Assembly: GCA_001247695.2 (NCBI GenBank)
Contig: LGRX02024787.1
Coordinates: 1 to 64,000, forward strand
Source: Cymbomonas tetramitiformis
Taxonomy: Eukaryota > Chlorophyta > Pyramimonadophyceae > Pyramimonadales > Pyramimonadaceae
Length of the DNA: 64,000 bases
Direction of reading: 5' to 3'
The position numbers and the translations under genes are program-made. Below are positions 20,750 to 29,291 of this stretch, piece after piece. How positions within the stretch are numbered: position 1 is the stretch's first letter; the number at the start of each line of letters is the position of its first letter. Under the pieces are notes generated by a model. It was not told where the DNA came from. It saw only the letters and a list, made by a program, of their open reading frames with translations, and did not search any database.

Positions 20750-20823
20750 GCGGTAAGCACTGACGTGTTTTATTGTGCTTTGTGCAGGCTTTCCACTTTT
20801 CTTTACCTTTTTACTTTTACAAG

Positions 20824-20899
20824 TATGTCGCCCGCATGTCGCCCGCATGTTGCCCGCATGTTGCCCGCATCTTGCCCGCATCTTGCCCGCATGTCGCCC
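20824..20899. repeat. 12-bp tandem repeat
   Basis: About six copies of ATGTCGCCCGC/ATGTTGCCCGC in a row, lying in what looks like an intron between the coiled-coil frame and the membrane-protein exon. Confidence 0.9.
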
Positions 20900-20945
20900 T
20901 TTATGTTATGCTTCAATGTTTCTCTAACAACTCGTGGGTGTGCAG

Positions 20946-21484
20946 TGGCCCCTAAACAGCTTCACTTCTATGGCATCCGTGGCACCGGTGGCGGGGTTTG
21001 GGACTCCGACCACTGGGCTGAAGCTGACTTGGCCGGTTACAAGGAGAAGTCCCGGTTGAAGAATGCGTATGCTTTCCGCGGCGAGAACGCCTACGAGCGT
21101 GCTCTTGCGTTCTCACAGTCCCCGCCCGCAAAGGAGAACTTCTTGGCCGTCTTGAAGCGGTGGATTCGTAAGCAGCCTAACCTTGTCAAGGCTTTCGCAT
21201 TCACCGTTGTGGTAACCGTCCTTATGTACGGTTTCTGGTTTGCCACCGGTGAAGTCTATGATGCGTTCAGCTGTGGGGACCGAAACTTGAAGAATTACAC
21301 CACCGGGGCAACCTCGGAACTGTGCAAGGCACTGAACCACGTTATGACAACCATAACGGAGAACCAATCCGTTGTATTTAAGGCTTTCGGAGTTCAAGTG
21401 GCAGCAGGGGTCGGTGTTTTTATGTATTACTTCTATGACTTCTTATTTGGTGCTGACGATCTTGCTGCTGAGTTCCATCCGTGA
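20946..21484 (+). CDS. Putative hybrid-binding-like domain plus two membrane segments
   Basis: An exon-like open frame after a strong acceptor (GTGGGTGTGCAG, ending 20945), ending TGA at 21484. No in-frame ATG lies near its start, so a 5' exon is missing. Its first ~55 residues ('HFYGIRGTGGGVWDSDHW' ... 'KNAYAFRGENAYERALAF') resemble the caulimovirus viroplasmin/RNase H1 N-terminal domain that binds RNA-DNA hybrids: an F-Y-x-I-R start, then a Trp, a G-Y, and a final A-x-A-F. The match is weak. Two hydrophobic segments follow ('AFAFTVVVTVLMYGFWFA', 'FGVQVAAGVGVFMYYFYDF'). The pairing is unusual. It belongs to the same GC-richer block as the coiled-coil frame. Confidence 0.4.
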
Positions 21485-21613
21485 GCAGCAAGTCTCAATC
21501 CGTACAGTGACCCCTATATGGGATGAGCCCAAGAGGCTATACTTTTTGTATCAACGTTTTTCGCTTTTAACTATGTTTTATATCTGTCAGTGAAACTGTT
21601 TGTTAGCCCTGCA

Positions 21614-21839
21614 GTGAACATATGAGCACCCGAGCATACTTGTAGTGAACATCCGAACCGAGCACCCGAGCATACTTGTAGTGAACACCCGAACCGAGCA
21701 CCCGAGCATATTATCAGCAATGCCAATACAGCTGTGATAACAACAAGCATACAGTGATATAATGCTTGTTATATAAGCAAGTGATAACCACAAGCATACA
21801 GTCATAATACAGCAGTGATAACAAACACTTAACATATCA
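21614..21839. repeat. Short tandem repeats at the right edge of the inserted block
   Basis: About 2.5 copies of a 45-bp unit containing GAGCACCCGAGCATACTTGT (21622-21712) are followed by degenerate repeats of GTGATAACAACAAGCATACA (21734-21830). They lie between the inserted genes and the methyltransferase stop and probably contain the insertion boundary. Confidence 0.75.
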
Positions 21840-22547
21840 TTATAGCAACATCTGCTCAGCTTCAACATAATATTCATTACTTCTTTCAACACCAATAAAT
21901 CTGCGATTATCATTATGGCACACTTTACCCACCGTACCGATACCCATGAATGGGTCTAACACTTTATCATTCTCATTGGAATAAGTTTTAACAATCCATT
22001 CCAATATATCGTAAGGCTTCGCCGTCGGGTGTTTGCTTTTGTGATTACCGTTCGCAATAGTTATCACAGACTTCGGAAATCGTTTACCATCAGATGTTGT
22101 ATTAATTCTCGGACTGTTTCCGGTATATAATTCAGTGCGTCTACCCGGCACACGTGTGTACGGTTTACCGTCAGTCATCTGTGGATTATAAGTAGGTAAC
22201 TTATCATAAAATATATACAGCATTTCGTGACTACGTAGTGGCATCTGATTACAATGATAAAACCCAGAACTGACCGTTTTCTGCCAGACGATATCATATC
22301 TGAACATCTTTTCATTGCTGGATATTAACTTATGTCCGAACCGAGTTGTGCAAAAGAAGACATATGCAGTGCGTGGCCTCCCGACCCGCTTCAGCTGCGT
22401 CCACAACTTACCTAAATCGATTATTTGCTTATCGAACTTGCATGCAGTTTGATTGTAAGGTAAATCTAAGATAGCTAAGTCAACAGAGTGTGCGTCGATG
22501 TTCGGTAAGATGTCAAAACAATCTGCATTGAATATCTGGGTCGCCAT
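21840..22547 (-). CDS. DNA methyltransferase (N6-adenine/N4-cytosine type)
   Basis: 235 residues from ATG 22547. A further in-frame extension has only a non-ATG start, so I chose this one. Motif IV 'DLPYNQ' (near residue 27) precedes the SAM-binding motif I 'DPFMGIGT' (near 196), the beta-class order of the N6_N4_Mtase family. The FxGxG form is conserved. No restriction endonuclease partner is visible, so it is an orphan that could mark viral DNA or shield it. Its start faces hairpin 3. Viral AT-rich codon use is normal. The target base and site cannot be read from sequence. Confidence 0.85.
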   Translation of the reverse strand: MATQIFNADCFDILPNIDAHSVDLAILDLPYNQTACKFDKQIIDLGKLWTQLKRVGRPRTAYVFFCTTRFGHKLISSNEKMFRYDIVWQKTVSSGFYHCNQMPLRSHEMLYIFYDKLPTYNPQMTDGKPYTRVPGRRTELYTGNSPRINTTSDGKRFPKSVITIANGNHKSKHPTAKPYDILEWIVKTYSNENDKVLDPFMGIGTVGKVCHNDNRRFIGVERSNEYYVEAEQMLL

Positions 22548-22583
22548 TAAGGTAGGTTGAGAAAAGAAATGATAATAGGGCAA

Positions 22584-22668
22584 AATCAGAAAAGGTGGCA
22601 GATTAGGCCATATTCACATTATCTATATATAGTCCGTAATATGGCCTAATCTGCCACCTTTTTTGATT
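22584..22668. terminator. Viral hairpin 3
   Basis: An 85-bp palindrome with ends AATCAGAAAAGG and CCTTTTTTGATT. Loop and arms match hairpin 2 almost base for base. It begins a few bases beyond the stop codon of the DUF5754-like gene (minus strand) and lies upstream of the methyltransferase, so it fits a 3'-end signal for the former. Confidence 0.7.
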
Positions 22669-22674
22669 TATAGG

Positions 22675-22953
22675 TCACCACAACAATCTATCTGCGTAAT
22701 AACCATTGCTACCGACGACATTCCGGTCTTTCTTGTGTCTGATTTTGTACAGCCGACGTCTTTCATCGGCATACTCTTTACCCTTAGTGGCCATGTATGT
22801 TGGATAATCAGAAGCACCACGCTGACCCACTTGAGCGACCAGTTTACCATCCTTGAAAACATCAATCTTTTTGCTATGATTATTTGATGGGCTAATCTTC
22901 ACACCGAGTTTCCGTGCTTGACTTTTTGTGTAAGCTTTGATTTGATAAGTCAT
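22675..22953 (-). CDS. DUF5754-like small viral protein
   Basis: 92 residues from ATG 22953. The 'KIDVFKDGKLVAQVGQRG' stretch, then 'SDYPTY', 'RRRLYKIRHKKDR' and a final 'YYADRLLW' follow the pattern of a small protein common in algal giant viruses and Polinton-like viruses (DUF5754: F-G-x-G-x-x-D-Y, R-x-x-Y-x-x-R-H, ending in L-x-W). Function unknown. It is transcribed away from the integrase gene from a shared 30-bp spacer and ends at hairpin 3. Confidence 0.7.
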   Translation of the reverse strand: MTYQIKAYTKSQARKLGVKISPSNNHSKKIDVFKDGKLVAQVGQRGASDYPTYMATKGKEYADERRRLYKIRHKKDRNVVGSNGYYADRLLW

Positions 22954-22983
22954 TGTATACTATATGTAACACTATTATATAGT
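22954..22983. promoter_or_regulatory. 30-bp divergent promoter
   Basis: Only 30 bp separate the ATGs of the DUF5754-like gene (minus) and the integrase gene (plus). The spacer contains ACTATAT and ATATAGT as an inverted pair, giving a TATA-like box to each side. Confidence 0.55.
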
Positions 22984-24297
22984 ATGACAAGTAAACCAAT
23001 ATCTGAGAGTAGACTTCAAGAGTTATTTTTAGACCCAAAGTTTGGTCAATCTAGTGCCAATGCATTTACTAAGAAGCTTAAAGCACAAGGTTACAAGGTC
23101 ACAGAATCTCAGGTCAAGGCTGCTATTTCCAAGACTGAGACATCACAAGTTTTATCACAACCCAAACGTGTAACCCGTAAAGATTACTTTCCGACCTATG
23201 GGCCAGTCGATAAGGTCTCTATACAAGCCGACCTTGCCTTCATACCGAAAGATAAGTCGGTGAACAAAGGATATGCCGTTCTTCTGACTGCGGTTAACGT
23301 TAATACTAACAAAGCGTATGCAATCGCTTTGAAATCCAAAACCGTCAGAGATAAGAACAATAAAAGACAAGAGGATGTGGAGGGCATCGTTCCTGCCATG
23401 AAACGATTGATAAGCGAAACCAAAATGGACACTCTTAGTACAGACTTAGGCAGCGAGTTCACGAACAAACCAGTTCAAGCATTGTTGAAAGAGAAGGGTA
23501 TCGAACATTACACGTCTCAAAAAGAGGACCACACTCGTCAAGGGAAAATCGAGCGGTTTAACAAAACTTTGAAACGAAGATTTAATTTCAACGAGGCGAG
23601 AACCGGTAAAAATAATTGGGTTGACTATTTGGACTCTATCGTCGAGAACTATAATGAAACGGTAAACCAAGGTAATATCAATGATACCCCTCCCGATGAC
23701 ATGAATAAGAATCGTGTTATTAGAAGTGTCTTGTTGAAACGCAATCAAACTGCCAAACTCTTACAAAAGTTAGACATTAAACCAGGCGACAAGGTACGCC
23801 TTCGCGTTACTAAAAAGACATTTGATAAGGAAAGCCGCACATGGAGTACCGAAATATACAAGGTCCGAAGTAGAAAGGGTTTGTCTTTCGTAATAGAGGA
23901 CGGCGACGGTGATACCTTAAGCCGACAATATAAGCCGCGAGAACTGAAAGAGGTTCAAGGACCTGTTTCCAAACCATCCAAAGAGACCCGAGGTAGTAAG
24001 ACTGATAGTGAAAGTAAACAGGCTGCAAAATCTGAGCGTGCGTTGAAGAAAGAGGGTATAGAAGGAAATACCGCTTCCAAGACATCTAGAAACTACGACA
24101 ACTACGAGGTCAATGTGTTTATCAGCGACAAGAAATCCCCTAATTATCAAAAGACATTGAAAGGTTACCTCAAGCTCAATCGATCTGGGAAAAGCAAGCG
24201 TAAATATCAATTGATATTCTATGAGAAGTCTGAAGAGAATGAGTTTGTTGATATTCCAGACCCGGAAATCAAGTTGTTGAAAAAAAGAAACCTTTAA
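22984..24297 (+). CDS. Retroviral-type (rve) DDE integrase
   Basis: 437 residues from ATG 22984, the start closest to the promoter. The frame is open further upstream but overlaps the divergent gene. It inserts viral DNA with a 6-bp stagger, consistent with the AACGTA duplication. The catalytic triad is visible: Asp in 'IQADLAFI' (about residue 82), Asp in 'STDLGSEF' (about 154) and Glu in 'GKIERFNKTL' (about 190), with exactly 35 residues between the last two. An N-terminal helical region and a long Lys/Ser-rich C-terminus follow the Polinton integrase layout, but no clear chromodomain is seen. First gene of a three-gene set that ends at hairpin 4. The frame is intact. Confidence 0.93.
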   Translation: MTSKPISESRLQELFLDPKFGQSSANAFTKKLKAQGYKVTESQVKAAISKTETSQVLSQPKRVTRKDYFPTYGPVDKVSIQADLAFIPKDKSVNKGYAVLLTAVNVNTNKAYAIALKSKTVRDKNNKRQEDVEGIVPAMKRLISETKMDTLSTDLGSEFTNKPVQALLKEKGIEHYTSQKEDHTRQGKIERFNKTLKRRFNFNEARTGKNNWVDYLDSIVENYNETVNQGNINDTPPDDMNKNRVIRSVLLKRNQTAKLLQKLDIKPGDKVRLRVTKKTFDKESRTWSTEIYKVRSRKGLSFVIEDGDGDTLSRQYKPRELKEVQGPVSKPSKETRGSKTDSESKQAAKSERALKKEGIEGNTASKTSRNYDNYEVNVFISDKKSPNYQKTLKGYLKLNRSGKSKRKYQLIFYEKSEENEFVDIPDPEIKLLKKRNL

Positions 24298-24303
24298 TAT
24301 ATA

Positions 24304-24927
24304 ATGAGAACGATATTGACCGATGAGGTCGGAAGACGCAATTGTATGAAAATGATGGGAATTGCCAACGGGTCAAGTGCAGATACGCTGTTCCGAGGAT
24401 ATGGAAAACTCGCTAAAAGCAACTACGTAATAACGATGCCGAGTCAAAACAGTGCGGTATTCTACAATAGTTTGAGAGATTCAATCATAAGAACGGAGCC
24501 ATTAGTGAGAGACATTCAGGACTATAGCAGTGATATTGATACAACCATACCCAATTCTATGATGACAATGTTAAATCCAATGATGACAATGACACAAGAC
24601 GATATCGATAATCAAGCGTTAAGGCGTATTGAGGAAGACGCTCAAGAACGAAACGCCATTCTCGCACAAGCAGCCAAACAACTACCACCAGACACTCCTG
24701 AAGCTGGACCGTCAAAGATTACTGGAAAGGGTAGAAATATGAAACTTGCAGTCCAGGAATCGTTGCAATTACACGAAATGCAAGATCCAGAAGTTTTTGG
24801 GGGTCTCGCTTCAGAAGGTGTCAGGACCCGAGCCCAATCAACACAAAGTCCCTTTAGAAAAGTAGTTAATTTTGTTATTGGAGAAGACGTTTCATCCCCA
24901 TACAAACAAAAGGAAAAAGATACTTAA
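24304..24927 (+). CDS. Unknown viral protein, 207 residues
   Basis: Starts 6 bp after the integrase stop, right behind the box TAATATATAATG. The N-terminal third looks globular; the middle has a Met-rich stretch ('MMTMLNPMMTM', residues 85-95), and the C-terminus is Gln/Ser/Thr-rich and probably disordered. No domain recognised. Its place between integrase and lipase and its viral base composition support a real gene. It could be a virion or DNA-binding protein. Confidence 0.7.
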   Translation: MRTILTDEVGRRNCMKMMGIANGSSADTLFRGYGKLAKSNYVITMPSQNSAVFYNSLRDSIIRTEPLVRDIQDYSSDIDTTIPNSMMTMLNPMMTMTQDDIDNQALRRIEEDAQERNAILAQAAKQLPPDTPEAGPSKITGKGRNMKLAVQESLQLHEMQDPEVFGGLASEGVRTRAQSTQSPFRKVVNFVIGEDVSSPYKQKEKDT

Positions 24928-24932
24928 TAGTA

Positions 24933-26303
24933 ATGCAAGTTCCTTGTAATCAAAGCTATCAAATCAATGCTTACTGTCGTCCATCTAGTAGTTATTTTAG
25001 TAATTTTGTTGATGCCGATAAAGATGAGAAACAAATACATAGTCCGGTTTCGCGTAACAGGTCTGACAACAGCAGTAAACCTTTCAAAACTATGGTAACA
25101 GTCAAGAGCAAACCAATCATGAAACCTAACGATGTTGACAAGTATACACAAAGGGACACCTCTAATTTGCTGAATGCCTTAAGTCAAGACGCCGTAAAAG
25201 TTCCAAGAACCGCCCTGAACAAAGTCTTTGGTGCTAATATCACGTCTAGGGACAATCCTACACAAACAAGATATGCACGGGCATCAGATGTCTCTTATGC
25301 TTATAGCTATGGTGACCGAGGTCGGTTGAAAAGTATCATGAAAGGACTTCCGGGTTATTACGTAGACCGAAGTTTGTCGGGTAGAAACTCTACAACGTTG
25401 GTCAATCCTAAAAGCCAAGACGTTATTATTGCATATCGAGGCTCTGATGCAGAATTTGGAAGTCTGAACACTCTTGCCCAGGACATCTCACGTGGACAAA
25501 ATGTAGAAGATTGGTATGTAAATCTTTTGACATTGATGAAACAACAACGTAGTACATCAAGATATCAAGAAGCACAACAACGATTTGACGATGTCAAAAT
25601 GAAATACGGTGGGTATAAGTTATCGGTTACCGGGCATAGTAACGGCGGTGGTCAAAGCAATTATATAGCCGAAGTTAACAACGTAGAAGGGCATCATTTC
25701 AACCCAGCAATCAATCCTATGCAAGAACCGATGAACACTCCTACGGAAAAGCAGGTGTTGTACTCAACAGAAGGCGATTTAGTGTCATTACCAGCCCGGT
25801 TGAGACCACATGCTAAAAGCAATTACGATATCGTGCACGTCAATCCAAAGGTAGGTACGGAAAACGATTTGACAAAATTACATAGCGTGGAACAGATGTA
25901 CTCAGATGCACCGGAGTCTACGCGAGTCAGTACAGCAAGGTCTCGTTACGGCTTCGCCAACGCCATGACAGGCTCGGCTGTGGGAGGGTACCTTGGATAT
26001 TACACACCGACTGACACCAACGACGAACGTATCTTTAGGACCACTCAAGGTTTATTGGAACCAATCTTACTATCAGAAACTCCCAATGTGAATTTCACAG
26101 ATTTCATGAATGTTATGGGTGTCAAAGAAAGCTTAGGTGAGAAGAATTATATACGTGGAAAATTGGGACTGAATCCTATAGAACAAAAACCGTTAACGGA
26201 AGTGCCGGTCTATGACCCAATCACGGAGATGATACGTCAAGCCACGGGTCGTGCTGACCAAGACAAGGAGTTGTTTGAAGAATCAAAAAAGGTGGCAGAT
26301 TAG
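24933..26303 (+). CDS. Class 3 lipase-like alpha/beta hydrolase
   Basis: 456 residues. The nucleophile elbow 'VTGHSNGGG' places the catalytic Ser near residue 236. 'VIIAYRGSDAEF' about 70 residues earlier is the usual oxyanion-side strand. The Asp in 'STEGDLVSLP' (about 282) and a His in 'YDIVHVN' fit the triad order of class 3 lipases. Lipases of this kind occur in Polinton-like viruses and giant algal viruses and may help the particle breach membranes, which is inference. The stop codon (26301-26303) lies inside hairpin 4: the last residues, KKVAD, are encoded by the left arm. The first ~100 residues have no known domain. Confidence 0.82.
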   Translation: MQVPCNQSYQINAYCRPSSSYFSNFVDADKDEKQIHSPVSRNRSDNSSKPFKTMVTVKSKPIMKPNDVDKYTQRDTSNLLNALSQDAVKVPRTALNKVFGANITSRDNPTQTRYARASDVSYAYSYGDRGRLKSIMKGLPGYYVDRSLSGRNSTTLVNPKSQDVIIAYRGSDAEFGSLNTLAQDISRGQNVEDWYVNLLTLMKQQRSTSRYQEAQQRFDDVKMKYGGYKLSVTGHSNGGGQSNYIAEVNNVEGHHFNPAINPMQEPMNTPTEKQVLYSTEGDLVSLPARLRPHAKSNYDIVHVNPKVGTENDLTKLHSVEQMYSDAPESTRVSTARSRYGFANAMTGSAVGGYLGYYTPTDTNDERIFRTTQGLLEPILLSETPNVNFTDFMNVMGVKESLGEKNYIRGKLGLNPIEQKPLTEVPVYDPITEMIRQATGRADQDKELFEESKKVAD

Positions 26304-26365
26304 GTCATATTATGGTTATGTATAAGATAATAGGAATATGGCCTAATCTGCCACCTTTTTTGATT
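26281..26365. terminator. Viral hairpin 4, supplies the lipase stop codon
   Basis: A palindrome of 85 bp, ends AATCAAAAAAGG and CCTTTTTTGATT, loop GTTATGTATAAGATAA as in hairpin 1. It overlaps the last codons and TAG of the lipase gene and ends 15 bp before the next ATG. Confidence 0.7.
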
Positions 26366-26379
26366 TATATGATAATAAG

Positions 26380-26592
26380 ATGGACCGTCAAGAATTGATA
26401 CGCTTAGCCAAACTTCAATACCCCGATATTAAAGAAGCTCATGTAGAATTGCTTGTAGATGATTATATCAAACGTCCAGAATTTTACGATGACCTTTGTA
26501 CTGGAAACATTGAAGAACCAATTCCTTTAGAGCGGGATACTGTTGATTCTATAAAAGATAATTGTTATATTAATATAGATGAGCGTAATTAG
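26380..26592 (+). CDS. Unknown small viral protein, 70 residues
   Basis: Starts 15 bp after hairpin 4 and is preceded by TTATATGATAATAAG. An acidic, helical protein ('IRLAKLQYPDIKEAHVELLV'). It overlaps the next gene by 14 bp. First gene of the structural unit. Not recognised. Confidence 0.6.
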   Translation: MDRQELIRLAKLQYPDIKEAHVELLVDDYIKRPEFYDDLCTGNIEEPIPLERDTVDSIKDNCYINIDERN

Positions 26593-27577
26593 CACAAGAA
26601 CGCTATTCTTGTCTTCCGAAGACAATAGCAATGGAGACGCACGTGTTTTGCAAATGAACATACCCACCCAGCTGATAAATTATCGAGCACAAACCAAACT
26701 GAGATTAACGTTGAATACTTTCTCATGTGCAAAGACATGGTATAGTATTAACGAGACCAATGGCATCTTCTATGTGGGTGATACGGTAAATAATACTTTA
26801 ACGGAAGTGAAAATACCTTATGCAAATTATACTGATTTAGACCAACTAACAACGTTATTACAAACAAGCATAAAGACTGCCATTGTTGGATACACCGGTG
26901 TTGTAACTGTGTCATACAATAATAGCGGCGATGGAATTGATTATAAGAATAAATTTCGTATCACGTTGGACCCTGCAGTACCTAATATTAAGTTTGTATC
27001 ATTCAGTGTGAGTGGGGACTTTTTTGCTTTACCTGGAAGCAATTTACAAACTGCCTTAAATTCAGTGTCCACTGCTGGAAAATACAATGACTCAGATCAA
27101 GTACTCGGAGGTCGTGTTAATAGAAGCACAGCTGGTTTAAGTGAGATATCTGAACTTATAGACTTGTTTGGCATCACTACACCCAACTCCGTGTTTCAAT
27201 CTGTTTATCCATGTAACATTCAAACCAACGACGCCTTGTACCTTAGGGTCACATCGTTACCAACACACAATATTGAATCAACAAATCTTTCTACTTTTAC
27301 AAACACCAACGAAATGATAAGTTCTGATATCTGGGCGAAAATACTATTGCCTAGTGACACAACGACAGACTTCATACGATATATAGACCCAAACGACAAC
27401 TTTGTTATTGAAGTGTCTGGGTCTCAATTTACTTCATTTAGAATCACACTTACAGATTCCAAAGCAAGATTAATCACATTGGCATCTCCGACTCAAGCGT
27501 CAGACGGTTCTATCAATTATTCTTTAAGTATTAAAGTTGAAGAATTGGCACCTGCTGGTCTCTCAGATATTTTATAA
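26579..27577 (+). CDS. Minor capsid (penton-type) protein
   Basis: 332 residues, beta-rich with repeated short strands and no membrane segment. It lies directly upstream of the major capsid gene, the normal place of the Polinton/virophage penton gene. The N-terminus ('RTLFLSSEDNSNGDARVLQM' pattern, then 'RLTLNTFSCAKTWYSINE') resembles the start of single-jelly-roll minor capsid proteins, which open with a similar S-x-x-R-x-x-x-N-G block. The assignment rests on position, size and fold pattern rather than a catalytic motif. Frame intact. Confidence 0.72.
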   Translation: MSVISTRTLFLSSEDNSNGDARVLQMNIPTQLINYRAQTKLRLTLNTFSCAKTWYSINETNGIFYVGDTVNNTLTEVKIPYANYTDLDQLTTLLQTSIKTAIVGYTGVVTVSYNNSGDGIDYKNKFRITLDPAVPNIKFVSFSVSGDFFALPGSNLQTALNSVSTAGKYNDSDQVLGGRVNRSTAGLSEISELIDLFGITTPNSVFQSVYPCNIQTNDALYLRVTSLPTHNIESTNLSTFTNTNEMISSDIWAKILLPSDTTTDFIRYIDPNDNFVIEVSGSQFTSFRITLTDSKARLITLASPTQASDGSINYSLSIKVEELAPAGLSDIL

Positions 27578-27599
27578 TCTTTATAATATATATACAAAA
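27578..27599 (+). promoter_or_regulatory. TATA-like box before the major capsid gene
   Basis: TTATAATATATATACAAAA ends directly at the major capsid ATG. Similar boxes precede almost every gene from 24304 to 32224. Confidence 0.5.
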
Positions 27600-28934
27600 A
27601 TGAGCCTCCCAATGTCTTTGGCCTACGGCTTATCGAAAATGAATTCGTATTCAACTAATTACTTCAGATTAGAGACTACTAATCTTACCGAAGCATCAAG
27701 GTATAGTACTATTACACTAAATTTACCCGTTAATTCAATTGTAAACATGAAGAGTTTAGCCATGCATTGTTTAGGTTCCTGTACAACGCCTTTAGCATTT
27801 CAAAACGACGAAGATGATGCTGATGAACTTATCACGACGCTCCCCAATGGCATCGAGAAACTGATTCAAAGACTGGAAATTTTCGCCGGAGGGCAGCAGT
27901 TGACCACTGGTTTTCAATCCTACAACACGGTCAGTTGCGTACTTGATACTATCAAAACCACTCTTAGCAAAGAAATGACTTATCAAAGGGTTTTGAAAAA
28001 CCAAGAAATAAATACAACTGAAAACTTCTACAGCACACCTCGTCCATACATTTTGAATCAATGGCTAACGTTTTTGGGTGAAGCTGAACCATCCTACATT
28101 GATACGAGTCTACTTCCTCCAATCCAAATCAGATTGTACCTTGCAGGTCCAGAAGTCCTCGGGTGTTGGCAAAAAACAAAAACACCTGGTTTTGAAATTG
28201 ACACGAAAGCTCAAGAAACATTAGTATCGGAAGGTAATTTTAAATTGGACAAACTTTACTTTACCGTAGAAACAATCACTTTCAGTTCAGGTGTCTACGA
28301 TGCCGCCGTGGAATCAAAATTGCGTGATGGATTCTTGGAGATTCCGTATTGCAATTACTTTACATTTTTTGAAGGAGCTGGTGGTATGGCCAAATCGACA
28401 AGGTTCTCTTTGAGTTCACAATGCATTAATAACATATATGCTGTGCAAAGGCCTAGTGATTATAGAGAAAAAAACAAAGGACTTATCAAATTGGAAAATA
28501 CATGTGGAACAGCCTACCTACCCTCATACTTTCAGTTTTCAGCAGGTGGATTGGGTGCTCTACAGTTCAATATCAACAACTTGTTTGTGCCTAACTATCG
28601 AGTCGACCCTCTTGCAGCATTCAATCTGCTGACTATCTCTAAAGCGGACAACTACGGTACGCTATCGGGTTGTAAGATTAACAGTTATGAAGATTGGCTC
28701 AATAATCAGTTCATTCCTATGGTACGTTTGAATCTTCCCTCAGAAATGGGTGTAAGAAATTTGACTGGTTTGGATTCTCGGGGTTTAAACAGTTCAATGT
28801 ACTATCAAACTTCTATTGCGTCACCAGCAGACCCGCTACAAACGGTACTTACAAAAAACGAAACCATGATTATTTGCGAAACGACAGCCGTTCTTCGTAT
28901 CGGTCAAAACCGTGTGATTGAAACTGTATTTTAA
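27600..28934 (+). CDS. mcp: Major capsid protein, double jelly roll
   Basis: 444 residues from ATG 27600, the start next to the TATA-like box. Forms the hexons of the icosahedral shell. Signs: long beta-rich sequence without membrane segments, an N-terminal 'YFRLETTNLTEASRYSTITLN' type strand pair, an inter-strand 'IQRLEIFAGGQQL' segment, a central 'NQWLTFLGEAEPSYIDTS' block and a late 'NLFVPNYRVDPLAAFN' segment, in the order typical of Polinton-like virus capsid proteins. Length fits the group (about 450-600, here at the short end). It follows the minor capsid gene and precedes the fibre-like genes. No frameshift or stop is seen. Confidence 0.82.
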   Translation: MSLPMSLAYGLSKMNSYSTNYFRLETTNLTEASRYSTITLNLPVNSIVNMKSLAMHCLGSCTTPLAFQNDEDDADELITTLPNGIEKLIQRLEIFAGGQQLTTGFQSYNTVSCVLDTIKTTLSKEMTYQRVLKNQEINTTENFYSTPRPYILNQWLTFLGEAEPSYIDTSLLPPIQIRLYLAGPEVLGCWQKTKTPGFEIDTKAQETLVSEGNFKLDKLYFTVETITFSSGVYDAAVESKLRDGFLEIPYCNYFTFFEGAGGMAKSTRFSLSSQCINNIYAVQRPSDYREKNKGLIKLENTCGTAYLPSYFQFSAGGLGALQFNINNLFVPNYRVDPLAAFNLLTISKADNYGTLSGCKINSYEDWLNNQFIPMVRLNLPSEMGVRNLTGLDSRGLNSSMYYQTSIASPADPLQTVLTKNETMIICETTAVLRIGQNRVIETVF

Positions 28935-28957
28935 AACGCTGTTAATAGTATACAAAT

Positions 28958-29278
28958 ATGGCTCAACAGCCAGGATTAAGCAGTTACAACATGAAAAAAG
29001 ATGTAGGACCGAACGTGGACAAACAAATTCACACCGCGACGATGTTTCAAATGTCAGGTTTTAGACCGGTTATGATGCAACAGCTACCATGTAAAACAAT
29101 CAATGACATCACATATCCACCATTCAGGATAAGCAACGTTCATCCTTTGGCGGGATACAAAAGTTATACTTTAGGGCATGGTGAAAAGCTTTCTCAAAAG
29201 ATGGAAATGTTCCATTTTCCGATGGAGCATCCATTGAATAGTCGATTGTTGCAACCTGTACCTTTGTTTTTTTCATAG
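28958..29278 (+). CDS. Unknown virion-cluster protein, 106 residues
   Basis: Starts 23 bp after the capsid gene, after TAGTATACAAAT. Pro- and Met-rich, with 'PPFRISNVHPLAG' in the centre. No membrane segment and no known domain. Its place between capsid and fibre genes suggests a structural or assembly role, by context only. Confidence 0.65.
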   Translation: MAQQPGLSSYNMKKDVGPNVDKQIHTATMFQMSGFRPVMMQQLPCKTINDITYPPFRISNVHPLAGYKSYTLGHGEKLSQKMEMFHFPMEHPLNSRLLQPVPLFFS

Positions 29279-29291
29279 ATTAGTATATACA

